Shown: piece after piece, positions 6,029 through 13,683 of the stretch | Layout of the letters: the number at the start of each line of letters is the position of its first letter | How positions within the stretch are numbered: the stretch's first letter is position 1 | Assembly (NCBI GenBank): GCA_002343825.1 | Contig: DDSL01000028.1 | Location: forward strand, 1-15,215 | Source of the DNA: Chthonomonas sp. UBA2391 | GTDB lineage: Bacteria > Armatimonadota > Fimbriimonadia > Fimbriimonadales > Fimbriimonadaceae | Reading direction: 5' to 3' | Length of the DNA: 15,215 nucleotides | Notes under the pieces: model-generated | Told to the model about the DNA's origin: nothing | The model's input: the letters and a program-made list of their open reading frames with translations, nothing else | The model's database searches: none | Translations under genes and position numbers: made by a program

Positions 6029-8650
6029 ATGAGATTCAGACTTGTCTTCGTCGCGCTTGCCGCCTTAATGGTGGCCCCGTCTTTCGCCCAAATCTGGGAT
6101 GAACACAGCGAGGCGAGCGGCTCAAACCCTCGTCGCCGCTTGGAGTATTGGTACGAAGATCGCCGGTACCCATTCGACGACATCCCCGCGAACGTCGCAT
6201 ACAATGCTTGGCTGCAAAAGCAAGAGATGGAGGCGGAGGCGATTCCCGGACTCTCGACCCAAAGCACGACTCCGTGGGAGTTTTTCGGTCCGAGTAGCAC
6301 GAGCAGCGGCTGGCTCGGACGCGTCCACGCCATCGCGATCCACCCGACCACGACCAGTACCCTCTATATCGGAAGCGCCAAGGGCGGAGTCTGGAAGAGC
6401 ACCAACAGCGGCACAAACTGGACCAATCTGACCGACACGCTCCCTAGCCAAGTTGTTGGCTGCCTCACCCTCGATCCAAACGATCCCGAGACCATCTATT
6501 TCGGAACCGGCGAGGAGTATTTCGCGGGCTATACCGCTAGCGGGGTCGGGATCTTTAAGTCTACCAATGGCGGGGCAACGTGGACCTTGTTCGGCAACTC
6601 GACCTTTGCCGGCCGCAGGATCAACGAGATCGTGATCAACAAGGACTCCGGAGGCCAGACTTGGGTGGTCAGCTGCGACGCGGGAATCTATCGAACCACG
6701 AATGGCGGATTGACCTTCGTCCAAACTCGATCAGGCCTGGCCAGCGGCTTGGTGATCCATCCGACCAACCCACAAATTCTCTACTGCGCCATTGGCAATA
6801 CCAACGGCTCCAGCGCCAACGGTGTCTACAAGTCGATCGACGGAGGAGCCACATGGACCCTTCAGACGGCCGTCCCGAGCGGAACCGGGGTCGGCCGGAT
6901 CGAACTCGACCTGGCGAAGAGCGCGCCCGACACGGTCTATGCGATGGCGAGCAACCCCTCCGATGACACGATTCAGTGGATCTATAAGACCACCAATGGA
7001 GGATCGACCTGGGCCGCTACGGGCAAGCCGACCTCGGCGTGGGGCCAATGCTGGTACGACATGGCGATCGGGGTCTCCCCAGTCAATCCTAACGTACTCT
7101 ATGCGGGCGACGTCTACATGTATCGCTCGACGAACGGGGGAACGACTTGGTCCCAGATGAACCTTGGGCACCCGGATATGCACGACGTGGCCTTTGTTCC
7201 AGGATTCAGCGACCGGGTCTATATCGGCCAAGATGCCGGCCTGTTCTACACCAGCAACGGCGGAACCAGCTGGAGCCACCGGAATAGCAACCGAGGCACG
7301 AAGGAGTATTACGAGATCGAGGTCCACCCGACCGATCCCGGAAAGTTGATCGCCGGAGCCCAGGACAATTCCACCCAGCTGCGCAACGGGAGCAACGCCA
7401 ACTTCTCCCTCGTCATCGGCGGGGACGGATTCCAGGGCGCTTACCACCGGACCAATCCTCTGATCATGCTCGGCGAATATCAAAACGGTGGCGTCTCGCG
7501 GAGCACTAACGGCGGTGCCAACTGGTCTTCGGTCTTTAATGGCCAGAACACGGACGGTCGAAGCAACTGGAATACGCCGTTGATCTTTGACTACGCGACC
7601 CCCGACCGGGCCTACATCGGCACCTATCGGGTCTGGCGGAGCACCAGCAGCGGAGCGAGCGGAACCTGGTCTGCGATCTCGCCGGACCTGACCGGAGGCG
7701 GAACCCTCAAGGAGATCGCCCCCGCCCCCAGCACCAGTTCCACGATCTACACCGGTAGCAGCGATGGCCGCGTCTATGTGACGATCAACGACGGCTTGAC
7801 CTGGAATCTGCGAACTACGGGGCTTCCTAACCGCAGCATTGGCGGATTCGCGGTGGATCCGACCACCCCGACTACGGCTTATGTCGCTCTCCAAGGTTTC
7901 GGCAGTAAGCACGTCTATCGCACCACGAACGCGGGCACCAACTGGGGCGTTTACGACGGAAACCTGCCCGACGCACCGGTGAATGGCCTGGCCCTTAATC
8001 CGCTCTGGCCTGGAATGCTCTTCGCGGCGAGCGACGTTGGAGTCTTTATGACCCGCGATGGGCTGACTTGGAGTCCCTTCGGAACTGGGCTTCCGAATAC
8101 GTGGGTCAGCGGGATCCGTGTTAACGGATCCACCGGCTATCTCACGATTGGGACCTACGGCCGCGGGACCTGGCGGACTCCACTGCCCGCCAACTTCCAG
8201 GCATCAGGGAACGTGATGGGCATCGACCGGGTCCCTGCCGCGCCCAACATGTCCGTACAGTTCCAGTTCTTCGCTCCGGGCGGATCGACGGCCCTCGCGA
8301 CGATGACCAAGTCCGTTCCTCCATCGGGCACGGTGAGCTTGGGTTACGTGGAGCTCCAACGCGGGAACTACGAGGTTCGGATCAAGGCTCCTGGATATCT
8401 CGCCAAGAGAGTCGCGATCAACGCTTCGAGCGGGATCGTCACCAACCTCAACGCGAGCCTGATTCCGGGTGATGTGGACGGCGATAACGCGACTTCGATC
8501 TTTGACTACATCGATCTGAGCGGGGCTTTCGACACTTCGGTCGGAGATCCGGGATACCTCTCAACGGCAGACCTCGATGGAGATGGCACCGTCAGCATCT
8601 TTGACTACATCATCCTCTCGACCTATTTCGATCTGACCGGCGACAACTAG
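6029..8650 (+). CDS. Secreted Asp-box (BNR) double beta-propeller protein with dockerin-like C-terminus
   Basis: This encodes 873 residues. ATG 6029 is preferred over GTG 6014: it has GGAG 5 nt upstream and begins a clean signal peptide (RFRLVFVALAALMVAPSFAQ, cleavage near residue 20). The body carries about eleven Asp-boxes of the form [ST]xxGGxxW at residues 124, 178, 223, 269, 321, 367, 408, 492, 585, 632 and 675, enough for two seven-bladed propellers. GAQDNSTQ (443-450), GGDGFQGAYH (464-473) and WSAISPDLT (547-555) are typical of the sortilin/VPS10-like or WD40/YVTN/BNR repeat group, which also covers GH74-type folds. No catalytic acids can be assigned, so enzyme activity is not claimed. 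Residues 726-812 form a beta-sandwich-like domain with IKAPGYLAKR. A dyad of dockerin-like loops follows (D815-D826, D849-D859), and the chain ends at 873. The C-terminal module is shared with the four leftward genes beyond its stop. Confidence 0.87.
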   Translation: MRFRLVFVALAALMVAPSFAQIWDEHSEASGSNPRRRLEYWYEDRRYPFDDIPANVAYNAWLQKQEMEAEAIPGLSTQSTTPWEFFGPSSTSSGWLGRVHAIAIHPTTTSTLYIGSAKGGVWKSTNSGTNWTNLTDTLPSQVVGCLTLDPNDPETIYFGTGEEYFAGYTASGVGIFKSTNGGATWTLFGNSTFAGRRINEIVINKDSGGQTWVVSCDAGIYRTTNGGLTFVQTRSGLASGLVIHPTNPQILYCAIGNTNGSSANGVYKSIDGGATWTLQTAVPSGTGVGRIELDLAKSAPDTVYAMASNPSDDTIQWIYKTTNGGSTWAATGKPTSAWGQCWYDMAIGVSPVNPNVLYAGDVYMYRSTNGGTTWSQMNLGHPDMHDVAFVPGFSDRVYIGQDAGLFYTSNGGTSWSHRNSNRGTKEYYEIEVHPTDPGKLIAGAQDNSTQLRNGSNANFSLVIGGDGFQGAYHRTNPLIMLGEYQNGGVSRSTNGGANWSSVFNGQNTDGRSNWNTPLIFDYATPDRAYIGTYRVWRSTSSGASGTWSAISPDLTGGGTLKEIAPAPSTSSTIYTGSSDGRVYVTINDGLTWNLRTTGLPNRSIGGFAVDPTTPTTAYVALQGFGSKHVYRTTNAGTNWGVYDGNLPDAPVNGLALNPLWPGMLFAASDVGVFMTRDGLTWSPFGTGLPNTWVSGIRVNGSTGYLTIGTYGRGTWRTPLPANFQASGNVMGIDRVPAAPNMSVQFQFFAPGGSTALATMTKSVPPSGTVSLGYVELQRGNYEVRIKAPGYLAKRVAINASSGIVTNLNASLIPGDVDGDNATSIFDYIDLSGAFDTSVGDPGYLSTADLDGDGTVSIFDYIILSTYFDLTGDN

Positions 8651-8677
8651 TCTCAGCCAGACCGGAGAAACAAGCGC

Positions 8678-8705
8678 GGCCCGGACTCCCGTCGGAGTCC
8701 GGGCC
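8678..8705. terminator. Perfect 12-bp hairpin between convergent genes, bidirectional terminator
   Basis: GGCCCGGACTCC (8678-8689) pairs perfectly with GGAGTCCGGGCC (8694-8705) around a CGTC loop. Downstream is GCTTTGTT on the plus strand and GCGCTTGTTTC on the complement. It lies 27 bp after the propeller gene stop and 27 bp beyond the stop of the leftward gene ending at 8733, so it serves both. Confidence 0.78.
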
Positions 8706-8732
8706 GCTTTGTTGCCGGCTCAGAGCACGGCG

Positions 8733-10223
8733 TTAGTCGCCCAACTGACCTTCGAAATCAAAGTTGGACGAAAGGATGATGTAGTCAAAGATGGTCACCG
8801 CTCCATCCCGATCAAGGTCAGAATAGGACCTGGGGACTCCCGCCGGGCTCACTTGGTAGAACAGGGGATCCTCTTCGTTCATGTCGAAGTTGCCGGAGAG
8901 TTCGATGTAGTCAAAGATCGTGATCTCGTTATCGTTATCGATATCGGCATTCACAAGGGTGACATCATTGGTGCCCTGGCCGGCGTCGACAACCACATCG
9001 GCGCGCTTCGCGAGGAAGTGCTCTGCCTTGATCCGGACGTTCCACGTGCCATTGGACGGCACAAAGATCTCGTACGAGCCGTCGGCATTGCTCACGCCCA
9101 CGAATCCATTGATCGTCGTGGCCCCGTTGCTGATCTCAACTTCCAGTCGGTTTGGATTGCGCCGCGGACCGGAAACATCGGAATAGGTCACACGCCCCCG
9201 AATGACCGGAAGCGTGTTGTGGACGAACATCGACATCTGGGGGTGGATGATGCCGGGTCCCGTATTCCCGATCGCCGGAAACTCATAGTTGTAGAGTTCC
9301 GAATAGGGCGAGCTGAGGAAACCCGTACTGGTCAGGTCCTGGTGCTGATAGTCACCCGGATTATCATCATCCCAGTTGAACTGGTTCGAGTTGGAGGGGT
9401 TGGTTCCGGGACGGTAGGGGTCGGTAGGGTCATTCGAGTAGAACATCGCCTGACTGAGGCCATTGATGAAGTTGAACGGGAGCGGCAAAATTGCCCCGCT
9501 GCCGTTGGTCGTCGCCCATCGGACCCGGTAGCCTCCACCGGTCTGAACTTCGGGAAGCTTGAGGCCCCCGATTACCGGGGAAACAAAATCATCGAAGTCG
9601 ATGATCAGCGTCGTGAGTTCAAAGTTGTTGAACCGACCAAAATTCCATGCCCAGGAGTCCACGATCGCCGTTGTGGCTGGACCTTCCGACATCGTTCGTA
9701 CCGCGTCGTAGGTTTCCACGATCATGACGAGGTTTCCGGTCGTGGCGGATCCGATGGTGACGCCTTGGGCGATCCATCGGGCGGTGCGCTTTTCGGTGCC
9801 CGGAACCAGGTCCATCTCGTCCGCCCACATCAGGTTGCGATATCCGGGCGCGGTGAAGTACCACGCTTCGCCGGGGTTCAGAGCCGTCGCTCCGTAGAAG
9901 TTCACCAGCACCCTGGGGGTGGCAAATCCGCGCGAGTTGATCTCGCCTGCGTTGGGCGAGCAGTTGGCCATGTCAAAGGCGGGAGCATAGACCGGGTTAT
10001 TCGTCGTAGCCGAAAAGGTCTGCCCCTGTTGGGTCATCTCCTGCCATTCGGTCAGCGGTTGACCGGTACGGGTATCGAGTTGCACCCCGGCCAAAGGCTT
10101 GCGTGTGGTGACTTGCTTGGCTGGCCGAATCCCCAACGACGCCGGGTCTTTGCCGGACGGTGAGTTAGCCACGGCAAAGCCAGTGAACACCATACCAATC
10201 GCGATCGCGGATAAAGCTCTCAT
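8733..10223 (-). CDS. Secreted dockerin-like dyad protein, paralog 1
   Basis: This encodes 496 residues from ATG 10223, giving signal peptide RALSAIAIGMVFTGFAVANS. Upstream in-frame codons are read as leader, and GAGAGG lies 11 nt from this ATG and 8 nt from an adjacent TTG. After the signal comes RKPLAGVQLDTRTGQPLTEW (41-60), almost repeated in the next gene. The large central part (about 80-335) has no family I recognise. It contains MWADEMDLVPGTEKR, LVMIVETYDA, GLKLPEVQTGGGYRVRWAT, PGTNPSNSNQFNWDDD and PYSELYNYEF, most of which have counterparts in the other three paralogs. Residues 338-424 form a beta-sandwich-like domain with GPRRNPNRLEVEI and IKAEHFLAKR. The dyad follows: first loop D427-D438 (DIDNDNEITIFD), second loop D469-D480 (DLDRDGAVTIFD), with the end seven residues later. 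Probable surface or exported structural protein; ligand unknown. It is closest to the 10412-11881 product. Confidence 0.85.
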   Translation of the reverse strand: MRALSAIAIGMVFTGFAVANSPSGKDPASLGIRPAKQVTTRKPLAGVQLDTRTGQPLTEWQEMTQQGQTFSATTNNPVYAPAFDMANCSPNAGEINSRGFATPRVLVNFYGATALNPGEAWYFTAPGYRNLMWADEMDLVPGTEKRTARWIAQGVTIGSATTGNLVMIVETYDAVRTMSEGPATTAIVDSWAWNFGRFNNFELTTLIIDFDDFVSPVIGGLKLPEVQTGGGYRVRWATTNGSGAILPLPFNFINGLSQAMFYSNDPTDPYRPGTNPSNSNQFNWDDDNPGDYQHQDLTSTGFLSSPYSELYNYEFPAIGNTGPGIIHPQMSMFVHNTLPVIRGRVTYSDVSGPRRNPNRLEVEISNGATTINGFVGVSNADGSYEIFVPSNGTWNVRIKAEHFLAKRADVVVDAGQGTNDVTLVNADIDNDNEITIFDYIELSGNFDMNEEDPLFYQVSPAGVPRSYSDLDRDGAVTIFDYIILSSNFDFEGQLGD

Positions 10224-10302
10224 CAAGTTTGATTCCTCTCTTTTTTGACCCGACACGGGAAAACAGCCAAAGAAGCCCACGTTACTACGCGCGCTTCTCA
10301 AT

Positions 10303-10332
10303 AATGTATCACACCTCGCTCTCCAGATCCAA
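10303..10332 (-). promoter_or_regulatory. Candidate promoter of dockerin-like paralog 1
   Basis: On the complement, TTGGAT (10327-10332) and an extended -10 TGaTACATT (hexamer 10303-10308) are 18 bp apart, leaving a leader of about 70 nt. The same GTGATA core occurs upstream of the neighbouring paralog (GTGATAGGATAT, near 11996-12001). The rest of the 10224-10339 gap holds nothing else I recognise. Confidence 0.38.
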
Positions 10333-10339
10333 TAGAAAA

Positions 10340-10374
10340 CGGGTCCCGACTCGAAATATTCGTGTCGGAACCCG
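10340..10374 (-). terminator. Rho-independent terminator of dockerin-like paralog 2
   Basis: The 16-nt arms (10340-10355 and 10359-10374) pair with two mismatches around a 3-nt loop. On the complement the stem is followed by TTTTCTATT. It lies 37 bp past the stop of the gene at 10412, and right upstream of the paralog 1 promoter, so the two genes are separate units. Confidence 0.8.
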
Positions 10375-10411
10375 CTTTAGTGTCGGGGGTTACCCGACCC
10401 TGGGGCCTCGA

Positions 10412-11881
10412 TTAGTCACCCGAGACGTCGAAGTTGTTCGACAGGATGATGTAGTCGAAGATGGTCACGGCGCCATCTCGGTCGAGATCGCTGAACGACT
10501 TCGGCACACCAGCTCCTCCGATATCGAAGAAGTCGGGATCTGCATCGGTCTTGTCGAAGTTGTTCGAAAGTTCGATGTAGTCGAAGATGGTGACCGAGTT
10601 GTCTCCGTCGATGTCAGCGTTGGTCAGCGTGAAGTTCTGAGTTGCAGAACCGGTGACCGAGACGACGGCTTGCTTGGTCAGGAAGTGCTCGGACTTCACT
10701 CGGACGGTCCACGATCCGTTCGACGGAACGTAGATTTCGTAGTAGCCATTTTGCGAAACGGCCACGACGTCGCTGACGGTGGTTGAGCCATCGCTGATTT
10801 CGACATCAGCGAAGAGCGGGTTGCGTCGCGGGCCGCTCACATCGCTAAACGTGATGTTGCCCTTGATCAGCGGAGCCGAGTCGTTGACGAACATCGCCGC
10901 AGTGGCGTGGAGGATTCCGGGGCCGGTACCGGCGATGTTCGTGTACTCGTAATCATAGTTTTCCGAGTACGGGGTCGGCAGACTGGCGGTGATCGTTTCG
11001 TCCTCGTGGATGTAATTGAACGGGGTGTCATCGTCCCACTGGAACTCGTCGGAATTCGAGGGGTTGGTACCCGGCACGTAGGGATCAGCGGCGTCGTTCG
11101 AGTAGAAGTAGCCCGGGCTGATCGCGATGCCGGTGGTCGGGAGCCCGACGATGTTGTTCGAGCTGTCGACGGTTGCCCAGCTGACGCGGTATCCGCCACC
11201 AGTGGCCGACTGCGGGAGCTTCAGGCCCGAGGCGCTGAAGGACAGGAAGTCGTCGAAGTCGATCGGGAATCCGAAGAATCCAGGCGTCACAACGCCGAAG
11301 TCCCAGGCCCAGAGGTCAACGATTTCACTCGATGCAGGACCGGCAACGTCGTTGCTGTGAGCATCGAAAGTTTCGATGATCAGGATCAGATTGGTCGCCG
11401 GAGCCGAACCAATGCGAGCCGTGATCTCGTGCCATCGCGAAACGCGACCAGCGGTGCCGGCGGCAAGGCTCATGTCGTCAGCCCACATCGGCCAGTTGGC
11501 CGCAGCGCCGAAGTTCCAGATGTTGCCAGTAGCGATTGGGGTCGGGCCGTAGAAGTCCGCAAAGGTGTTCGGGGTTGCGTAACCGTTGGCGTTAGGAAGC
11601 CCACCCGTTGGGGCTGTGTTGCAGACGTCGTAGGCAGGAATGTAGCCGCCGCCGAAGTTCGTGACGAAGCCACTACCTTGAGTTTGGCTCATCGGCTGCC
11701 ACTGGGTCAGAGGCTTCCGCGTGATCGGGTCAAGACGAACGCCAGCCAGAGGCTTGAGGATCGTGCGCTTGCTCTCAACCTGAAGAGTGCCGCTCTTAAT
11801 AGTTCGGTCGGCAAAAGCCGTAATGGCGAGGGCGCCGAATGCGATTGCAACGGCAGCAAACTTGTAAGTACTCGTTTTCAT
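10412..11881 (-). CDS. Secreted dockerin-like dyad protein, paralog 2
   Basis: This encodes 489 residues. ATG 11881 has AGGAGG 9 nt upstream and starts a signal peptide (KTSTYKFAAVAIAFGALAITAFA, cleavage after residue 24). ILKPLAGVRLDPITRKPLTQ (41-60) matches the post-signal segment of paralog 1. Central landmarks are MWADDMSLAAGTAGRVSRW, LILIIETFDA, ASSEIVDLWAWDFG, GLKLPQSATGGGYRVSWATVD, PGTNPSNSDEFQWDDD and PYSENYDYEY. These run in the same order as in paralog 1, and the two proteins align along their full length by eye. The beta-sandwich-like domain (336-420) has SDVSGPRRNP and VKSEHFLTKQ. The dyad follows: D423-D434 (DIDGDNSVTIFD) and D465-D476 (DLDRDGAVTIFD), ending NNFDVSGD. No catalytic motif is seen. 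The leader (11882-12034, about 100 nt if the GTGATAGGAT element is the promoter) is the longest of the four. Confidence 0.85.
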   Translation of the reverse strand: MKTSTYKFAAVAIAFGALAITAFADRTIKSGTLQVESKRTILKPLAGVRLDPITRKPLTQWQPMSQTQGSGFVTNFGGGYIPAYDVCNTAPTGGLPNANGYATPNTFADFYGPTPIATGNIWNFGAAANWPMWADDMSLAAGTAGRVSRWHEITARIGSAPATNLILIIETFDAHSNDVAGPASSEIVDLWAWDFGVVTPGFFGFPIDFDDFLSFSASGLKLPQSATGGGYRVSWATVDSSNNIVGLPTTGIAISPGYFYSNDAADPYVPGTNPSNSDEFQWDDDTPFNYIHEDETITASLPTPYSENYDYEYTNIAGTGPGILHATAAMFVNDSAPLIKGNITFSDVSGPRRNPLFADVEISDGSTTVSDVVAVSQNGYYEIYVPSNGSWTVRVKSEHFLTKQAVVSVTGSATQNFTLTNADIDGDNSVTIFDYIELSNNFDKTDADPDFFDIGGAGVPKSFSDLDRDGAVTIFDYIILSNNFDVSGD

Positions 11882-11995
11882 TCTCTCGTCCTCCTCATTT
11901 CATTCCCAGAAACCTGGGTGAACAAGGTAGCTGAAGGGTGTGGCCAGAATGCTCGACACTGAGTCACTCCTACATCGCCCCCCTACATGCGCTAT

Positions 11996-12001
11996 ATCCT
12001 A
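11996..12001 (-). promoter_or_regulatory. Candidate extended -10 of dockerin-like paralog 2
   Basis: On the complement the sequence reads TGaTAGGAT with an overlapping TATAGC, and no convincing -35. It sits between the terminator at 12035-12067 and the gene start at 11881. The GTGATA core is shared with the paralog 1 promoter candidate. Otherwise the 11882-12034 gap holds only the AGGAGG ribosome site. Confidence 0.25.
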
Positions 12002-12034
12002 TCACAATTTTTTCGAAATGGGGCGAGAAAACAA

Positions 12035-12067
12035 AGAACCCGAGGGAATTACCAGCCCCCGGGTTCT
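12035..12067 (-). terminator. Rho-independent terminator of dockerin-like paralog 3
   Basis: The 12-nt arms AGAACCCGAGGG (12035-12046) and CCCCCGGGTTCT (12056-12067) pair with one mismatch around a 9-nt loop. On the complement the stem runs into TTTGTTTTC. It lies 26 bp after the stop of the gene at 12094. Confidence 0.83.
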
Positions 12068-12093
12068 CTTCTTAGGCGAACTGACCTTTCGGC

Positions 12094-13557
12094 TTAGTCA
12101 CCGGAGAGGTCGAAGTTGTTCGACAGGATGATGTAGTCGAAGATCGTCACCGAATCGTCTCGGTCGAGGTCCGAGAATCGGACCGGGACTCCGGCGCCAC
12201 CAACGGTGTTCCAATCGGGGGCTTCCGAGGTCTTGTCGAAGTTGTTCGAGAGCTCGATGTAGTCGAAGATCGTGACCGAATTGTCGCCATCGATATCGCC
12301 GTTGATGAGGACGACATCGCCCAAGTCAGTGACCAACCCAGAGGTGGTATCGACGGCTGCGACAGCCTTGGCCAGCCAGTGATCGGCCTTGAAGCGGAGG
12401 TCATAGACTCCACCGGAAGCCTGCACCGGGTCGAGAACTTCGAACGATCCGTCCGGAGCCACGACGATGTTGCTTGCGGCACCGCCATTGACTTCCAGCT
12501 CAACCACGCGAGGACCGACCAGCGGATCCACAAGGTCACCGAAGACCAGCTTGCCCTTGATTCGGCGCGTGTTGTTGTCAACAGCAAACGAGTGAGCTGC
12601 ATGCAGGATCGCGTTCACCGGGGCGACGGTGGTGAGATCCTGGTCGTACATTTCCGAGAACGGAGTGGCCAGATCCGACGTGTTCGTTCCATCCTGGAAG
12701 ATATAGTCGGCGTTGTTCGTTGCGTCAAACGCCCCGCTCCACGGACCGCCAGCCTTCGTCGAGGTGTCGATCCAAGTGTAGATGCCACTCGACCAAGGCT
12801 CCGAACCGGCAAAGGCCTTTCGGATCGGCTGCGACTTTTGGACTCCGGAGAGTTGGATGTTGCCAATTCCGTCGGTGGTCGCGTTGATCACTTCGATTCC
12901 ACCGCCGTTCCCCGGGATGTAAAGACCAGAATCATCCGTCGCAGCCGAGAGGTCGAACGAGAGGATGTAGAATCCAGCCGCCAAATTAGCGAATTGGAAT
13001 GCAAGTCCATCAGCTCCCGAGCCCTGGTTGTTGTCAAAGCCGTTCTGGTTCACGCTGACGTTCGGGAAGTGAATCTGGACAAGGGTCAGAGTCCCGGCGC
13101 GAGTGGTTCCTCCGTTGGGGTTCCAGACGGTACCGTGAGCATAGTAGCGGGCAACGCGACCAGCAGTCCCGGCGGCCACGGTTTGGAACTGCTCGATCCA
13201 GCTGTGTCCTTCAATCTCATTCCCAAACCGATAGTTGGGCGTATTCGCTCCAAAGGCGCCAGCGTTGTGAGCCGCAAAAGCGGGGAGGGCCGCAACGTTC
13301 GTGTTCCAGTTATCCCAGGCCAGAGCAAAGCTCGGGACGTTCTGAGTGGACTGGTTCCGAGTGGGCATGGGCATCCAGGGACTCTTGAGCTTCATGTCCC
13401 GACCGATCTTGGCGTAAAGGACCGGCGTGGCAACCTTGATGTCCTTGGGGTTGATCAAGTAGTTCTCAGGTTGACCCTGATTGACGAGAAATGGGTTATT
13501 GGCGAAAGCCGGCGCAACTGCAGCGACGGTCAGAGCCAAGGCAAGAATTCGATTCAT
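12094..13557 (-). CDS. Secreted dockerin-like dyad protein, paralog 3
   Basis: This encodes 487 residues from ATG 13557, chosen over an upstream in-frame start because GGAGG lies 7 nt before it and the signal peptide NRILALALTVAAVAPAFA begins there (cleavage after residue 19). The N-terminal part differs from paralogs 1 and 2 (no PLAGV segment). The central part is recognisably related: QTVAAGTAGRVARYY, FWNPNGG-type VWNPNGGTTRAGTLTLVQIH, FQFANLAAGFYILSFDL, YIPGNGGGIEVI and PFSEMYDQDL. It is closest to paralog 4 in this region. The beta-sandwich-like domain (330-418) has VGPRVVELEVN and FKADHWLAKA. The dyad follows: D421-D432 (DIDGDNSVTIFD) and D463-D474 (DLDRDDSVTIFD, where the usual Gly6 is Asp), ending NNFDLSGD. 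Function unknown; exported and probably calcium-binding. Confidence 0.85.
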   Translation of the reverse strand: MNRILALALTVAAVAPAFANNPFLVNQGQPENYLINPKDIKVATPVLYAKIGRDMKLKSPWMPMPTRNQSTQNVPSFALAWDNWNTNVAALPAFAAHNAGAFGANTPNYRFGNEIEGHSWIEQFQTVAAGTAGRVARYYAHGTVWNPNGGTTRAGTLTLVQIHFPNVSVNQNGFDNNQGSGADGLAFQFANLAAGFYILSFDLSAATDDSGLYIPGNGGGIEVINATTDGIGNIQLSGVQKSQPIRKAFAGSEPWSSGIYTWIDTSTKAGGPWSGAFDATNNADYIFQDGTNTSDLATPFSEMYDQDLTTVAPVNAILHAAHSFAVDNNTRRIKGKLVFGDLVDPLVGPRVVELEVNGGAASNIVVAPDGSFEVLDPVQASGGVYDLRFKADHWLAKAVAAVDTTSGLVTDLGDVVLINGDIDGDNSVTIFDYIELSNNFDKTSEAPDWNTVGGAGVPVRFSDLDRDDSVTIFDYIILSNNFDLSGD

Positions 13558-13607
13558 CGTTCGTCCTCCGATAGATCGGCCCACCCGTGGGTAAACCGAG
13601 TCTTGAT

Positions 13608-13636
13608 ACTATACGCCAACAAAACGCAATAGCCAA
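13608..13636 (-). promoter_or_regulatory. Sigma-70-type promoter of dockerin-like paralog 3
   Basis: On the complement, TTGGCT (13631-13636) is separated by exactly 17 bp from TATAGT (13608-13613). This predicts a leader of about 44 nt ending in GGAGGACGAACG before the ATG at 13557. It is the best promoter match in the window. The surrounding 13558-13683 gap is AT-rich, holds no gene and has no obvious terminator for the gene ending at 13684. Confidence 0.58.
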
Positions 13637-13683
13637 CGATGATCTATTAGAAAATCACTGATATATTTACTAGATTCGCAATT

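Noticed and set aside
8709..10163. Long plus-strand ORF (484 residues) opposite dockerin-like paralog 1
   Set aside because: The complement frame has a signal peptide, conserved paralogs and a dyad. The plus-strand reading is rich in Arg/Val/Asp of mirrored codons, has no domain and no ribosome site.
12379..13632. Long plus-strand ORF (417 residues), and similar ones at 10907-11962, 13969-14781 and 4935-5906
   Set aside because: All lie opposite well supported genes and run through their conserved motifs in antisense; this is the usual shadow effect in GC-rich DNA.
13637..13683. Possible terminator after the gene ending at 13684
   Set aside because: Only a 5-bp AT-only pairing can be drawn; no stable stem with a T-tract.
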